From positions 1 to 9,922 of the forward strand of contig VGTX01000022.1 of NCBI GenBank assembly GCA_016874315.1: a stretch of 9,922 bases of DNA, given 5' to 3'. This document shows, one piece after another, positions 7,016-9,922 of the stretch. Both the position numbers and the translations under genes were made by a program. How positions within the stretch are numbered: the first letter of the stretch is position 1; each line of letters starts with the position of its first letter. The stretch is from Gammaproteobacteria bacterium. Lineage in GTDB: Bacteria; Pseudomonadota; Gammaproteobacteria; Berkiellales; Berkiellaceae. The notes beneath the pieces are model-generated. The model searched no databases. It had not been told where the DNA came from and worked only from the letters and a program-made list of their open reading frames with translations.

Positions 7016-9922
7016 TCACTCATTTGGTCTTTTCTTTTTGTGCATCACTTGACGAGAATTTGGTGATTTGTCTGTTGATTTTCGACTAAATGTTATATTT
7101 GGCGAAGATGGAGGAGTCATATTGTGATGTTCTATATTTTCCAAATCGACAGAATCCGATCTTTTCCTTTTTTCTTTTCTAATAGCTCCATCCAGCTCTT
7201 CATCAAATGCGCGATGGCGTGCATGAAATTTCTCACGAATCTGAGTAGCCTTGAACTCAAGAAATTCTGGATCGACCTCCATGGACTCTAGCTTATTGAT
7301 GAAATGATTGAAAATATTTTGACGTTGTTGGCCAGTATATAATGTAGCAAGTGATTCGATTGCCTGATCGATCATAGCGATATATTGCTCAACAGTGAGT
7401 TGTTTAACAGCACTATCCAATAATCGGAAAAATAAATTCTCAGAAAGTTTTCTTTCTAGACAGACGAGAACATGAGATTTATCTGGAATATCAGTGAATT
7501 CCAACAATTGATTGACAAGGCACTCTAGATTATGAAGAGGCACACCTTGCAAGAATTTGAGCATAATATTAGAAAAGCCTTGGTTAATGTTATTACGATC
7601 CAAGCCATGGCTAACAAAACCGCTCATCGCCTGGGAAATATAGGCAAATATTTCTTTTAAAGATTGATGTACAATTTCTTGATTATGAATGAGAGATATC
7701 ACATAAATGAACACGTCACAAAAAGATTCCAAAATAAAAAAATATTTTTCGAAATCTGGATCAAGTGTTAACACATTGGTTTTTAAATTTTTATTATTGA
7801 CTGTAGATAGTGTTATTTTTCTTATCAAATATTGAAGAAAATCTATAATCATGCGATCGAGCATGATATTTTTTTCAATATTTATTATTGATTCAAAAAT
7901 GTGCTTATAGTCTTCTTTTTTAGACCGGATGTTTCCCCCAAATACACTGTACACATAATGCGGTTGTTGTAATATGCTAATATTATGCGAAGAGAGTGCG
8001 TAATGCAGGATAAGGTCTTGATATTTAATTGCAAGATCTGACCAGCTTTTATCTATTTTCATATTAGAAACAAGCATATTAAAAAATATATGTGCAGGCG
8101 CTAAATCGAAGGCCTTATAAAAATCCGATGTCATGATTACGATCTTATCAAATTGCTCTTTCGACAGCAGACAAATTGGCCCACTAAAAAAAATCCCGAC
8201 CCGTTTTGATGGATTATGATATAACGCTGAGAAAATCAAATCATTAAATGCAATAATCTTCTCGTGAGACCTTGGAGCATATGTTATTAATGGATCTGAA
8301 TTGATATAGAGTTTAGGTGAATCTTTTGGCCAGATATGTTCTATTTTCAGAGGAGTAATAGATTCGTTTCTAGTGCAATATTCGGCAAGCTCAGGATAAT
8401 CTTTTAATATTTCATTGAGATAAATTTCTTGGCACATCTCTGAAAGCTTTATTGCGATATTGGTCTGCTGTGTCAACACTGTCTCAGGCAAATCACTCTG
8501 TACATAATATTGTTGATAATGAATTAATAATGCATAGAGGATTTCATATGGATCGTATAATAATTCCCTTCCTGTGAATGAGGCAAAATGCCACAAATCG
8601 AATAATATTGGAGAAGATGGTGCAACAAGAGTAACTTTTTCTTTTGTCAGATCTGAAACCAAAAGTACATATTTATCAAAATGCTCTTTCAAAGCTTGAT
8701 CCGACTCAATACGTTGCTTAATATTTTGGGGGAAAGTTGGAAACGGATTGTTTTCCCAAAAGACTAATATGTCATGAATCCTTTTATGAGGTCGCGTTAA
8801 AAGGCGCTGCAACTCTCCACTATGAGGGAAGTATGCTTTTGCATATTCATATAGAAAATCAGTTAGCCAATTATATTTTGAATCCTCTAATAATATATCC
8901 CCAGAGGAGGTTTTATATTGTAAATATCGAATTCTCTCTCGACTTGCAATCTTAACATCGTAGTAGCGCATCAGCAAAGATCGAAGTAAAACATCTCCTG
9001 ATGTTTGGATGCTAAAGAGGTTACGCAGACTGGCAAAGTAATGTTCAAGAGAAAGAGGCTGCGGTTTTTGCGATTGAACACACATACCATACACATCGAG
9101 AATGCGTAACATCATTCCATGTCCACAGGAAATTTGAGTAGGCGTTTCAGGGTGAGTGATATCATTGATGAACTTTAACACTGCATCTATTTGATTTTCC
9201 TCTTTAAAAAGAATGTTGATATGATGAATAAACATAAAAGGATAATTAAATCGGAAATTTTTATCTCCAAATTTTTGTCCGGTTGGTCCTTCAATTTCAT
9301 AATCTGGTTCAAACTCAAAATAATGCTTGATATTGGCAAGATAATGATGCATCACATTCTTCACTGAATTTTTCAGATACATCATAGAGTTCGATGATGA
9401 ATTATGCGTGTGCGTTGTTGTATTCTGCGGCTCTTGAGGTGCTATTCGCAAGGATAAATACCAAATCTCTCCAAGAATCAAATTCATGAGTAACACATAA
9501 CAATACTGAACGGTTGAAGATGAAAACTTGAAACCTTCAGTATACACATCTGTGACATTAGGATATACTCCACTGTTTTCTTTATAGAATTCACTGAAAT
9601 ATTGCATTGCTTTTGTTTTTTTTCTTACTTGCTGTTGCTGCATACAAATGACAGATAGTGTATTGATATCATATTTTCCATCGATGAGGTTTTTAATTTC
9701 TAAAGCAGTGAATCGTATTTTTTCCTCTGCGGTTGCATGCGGTCCACCCTGAAGAGATTGATACTCTCCAGACAGCATTGTCAAAATAAAGACCTTTTTT
9801 TCATATGTCAGAGCATTAACTCTTTCAGGATGATCTTGATAAATACAGCGATAAAGATTTGATTGGTCTATAAAATCTCTTATTGTTTGATTTTCATTGG
9901 CGTCATTTTGATTAAGTTTTTT
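7016..9922 (-). CDS. Giant unrecognised protein, at least 968 residues, 5' end beyond the right edge; basic nuclear-signal-like C-terminus
   Basis: No known family is recognised. The frame ends at TGA 7016-7018 and stays open to the last base of the window, so 968 codons are visible and the start is outside. A TTG at 9782-9784 and ATG at 9776-9778 have been the only nearby start candidates, but the 46 codons upstream of them read on smoothly (ending TYEKKVFILTMLSGEYQSL) in the same Asn/Gln/Ile-rich style. The chain is mostly helical, rich in Tyr, His, Leu and Ile, without obvious repeats or catalytic motifs. One hydrophobic stretch (visible residues about 138-159) is the best membrane candidate but contains Glu. 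The last 57 residues are disordered-looking: RKEKRKRSDS (915-924), a Pro/Ser section with TPPSSPN, and KKKRP (962-966). These two basic clusters resemble eukaryotic nuclear localisation signals. Base composition is more AT-rich than rpsA. Probably lineage-specific; a host-directed role is inference. Confidence 0.85.
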   Translation of the reverse strand, partial: KKLNQNDANENQTIRDFIDQSNLYRCIYQDHPERVNALTYEKKVFILTMLSGEYQSLQGGPHATAEEKIRFTALEIKNLIDGKYDINTLSVICMQQQQVRKKTKAMQYFSEFYKENSGVYPNVTDVYTEGFKFSSSTVQYCYVLLMNLILGEIWYLSLRIAPQEPQNTTTHTHNSSSNSMMYLKNSVKNVMHHYLANIKHYFEFEPDYEIEGPTGQKFGDKNFRFNYPFMFIHHINILFKEENQIDAVLKFINDITHPETPTQISCGHGMMLRILDVYGMCVQSQKPQPLSLEHYFASLRNLFSIQTSGDVLLRSLLMRYYDVKIASRERIRYLQYKTSSGDILLEDSKYNWLTDFLYEYAKAYFPHSGELQRLLTRPHKRIHDILVFWENNPFPTFPQNIKQRIESDQALKEHFDKYVLLVSDLTKEKVTLVAPSSPILFDLWHFASFTGRELLYDPYEILYALLIHYQQYYVQSDLPETVLTQQTNIAIKLSEMCQEIYLNEILKDYPELAEYCTRNESITPLKIEHIWPKDSPKLYINSDPLITYAPRSHEKIIAFNDLIFSALYHNPSKRVGIFFSGPICLLSKEQFDKIVIMTSDFYKAFDLAPAHIFFNMLVSNMKIDKSWSDLAIKYQDLILHYALSSHNISILQQPHYVYSVFGGNIRSKKEDYKHIFESIINIEKNIMLDRMIIDFLQYLIRKITLSTVNNKNLKTNVLTLDPDFEKYFFILESFCDVFIYVISLIHNQEIVHQSLKEIFAYISQAMSGFVSHGLDRNNINQGFSNIMLKFLQGVPLHNLECLVNQLLEFTDIPDKSHVLVCLERKLSENLFFRLLDSAVKQLTVEQYIAMIDQAIESLATLYTGQQRQNIFNHFINKLESMEVDPEFLEFKATQIREKFHARHRAFDEELDGAIRKEKRKRSDSVDLENIEHHNMTPPSSPNITFSRKSTDKSPNSRQVMHKKKRPNE

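Noticed and set aside
9781..9804. A possible 7-codon leader peptide (MKKRSLF) just before the TTG of the giant gene
   Set aside because: The main frame is open through this region and beyond, so it is internal coding sequence rather than a leader.
1..9922. tRNA genes, CRISPR arrays, insertion sequences, prophage or attachment sites
   Set aside because: I saw no cloverleaf with a TΨC-type arm, no spaced direct repeats, no transposase and no flanking target duplications.

Overview
The window reads as a low-GC chromosome segment (roughly 27-52% GC in lines I counted by eye, about 38% typical) from a proteobacterium, most likely a host-associated alphaproteobacterium. This rests on the cmk-rpsA-lapA core cluster, the proteobacterial citrate synthase C-terminus, and the surrounding large orphan proteins, one with leucine-rich repeats and one with a basic, nuclear-localisation-like tail. 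A Holosporales-type endosymbiont would fit, but that placement is inference.

Layout, left to right. Positions 2-181 hold the 3' end of citrate synthase (gltA), the only + strand gene. A perfect 15-bp hairpin (200-232) separates it from the convergent minus-strand genes. A 109-residue orphan gene (249-578) has its own promoter and a strong Shine-Dalgarno. Upstream of it, and transcribed toward it, is a three-gene set: a secreted, possibly C2-like protein (2362-2877), LapA (2143-2361, directly abutting) and a leucine-rich-repeat protein (639-2108). A hairpin at the rpsA stop codon separates this set from rpsA (2968-4689, six S1 domains). rpsA has a 141-nt leader with a candidate promoter and a small hairpin plus T-run. 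Further upstream lie an unrecognised 474-residue protein (4831-6255), cytidylate kinase cmk (6272-6925), and a very large unrecognised protein (7016 to beyond the right edge) of at least 968 residues.

The core of the window is the usual proteobacterial cmk-rpsA-(ihfB)-lapA cluster. It is interrupted by lineage-specific genes: a 474-residue orphan sits between cmk and rpsA, a signal-peptide protein occupies the place where ihfB normally lies, and a leucine-rich-repeat protein follows lapA. No tRNA, rRNA, CRISPR array or insertion sequence was seen, and no stretch over 300 bases lacks a gene. The best leads for something undescribed are the giant right-hand protein with its basic tail, the leucine-rich-repeat protein and the 474-residue orphan. 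They are candidate host-interaction proteins, but no defined new system can be demonstrated from this sequence alone.
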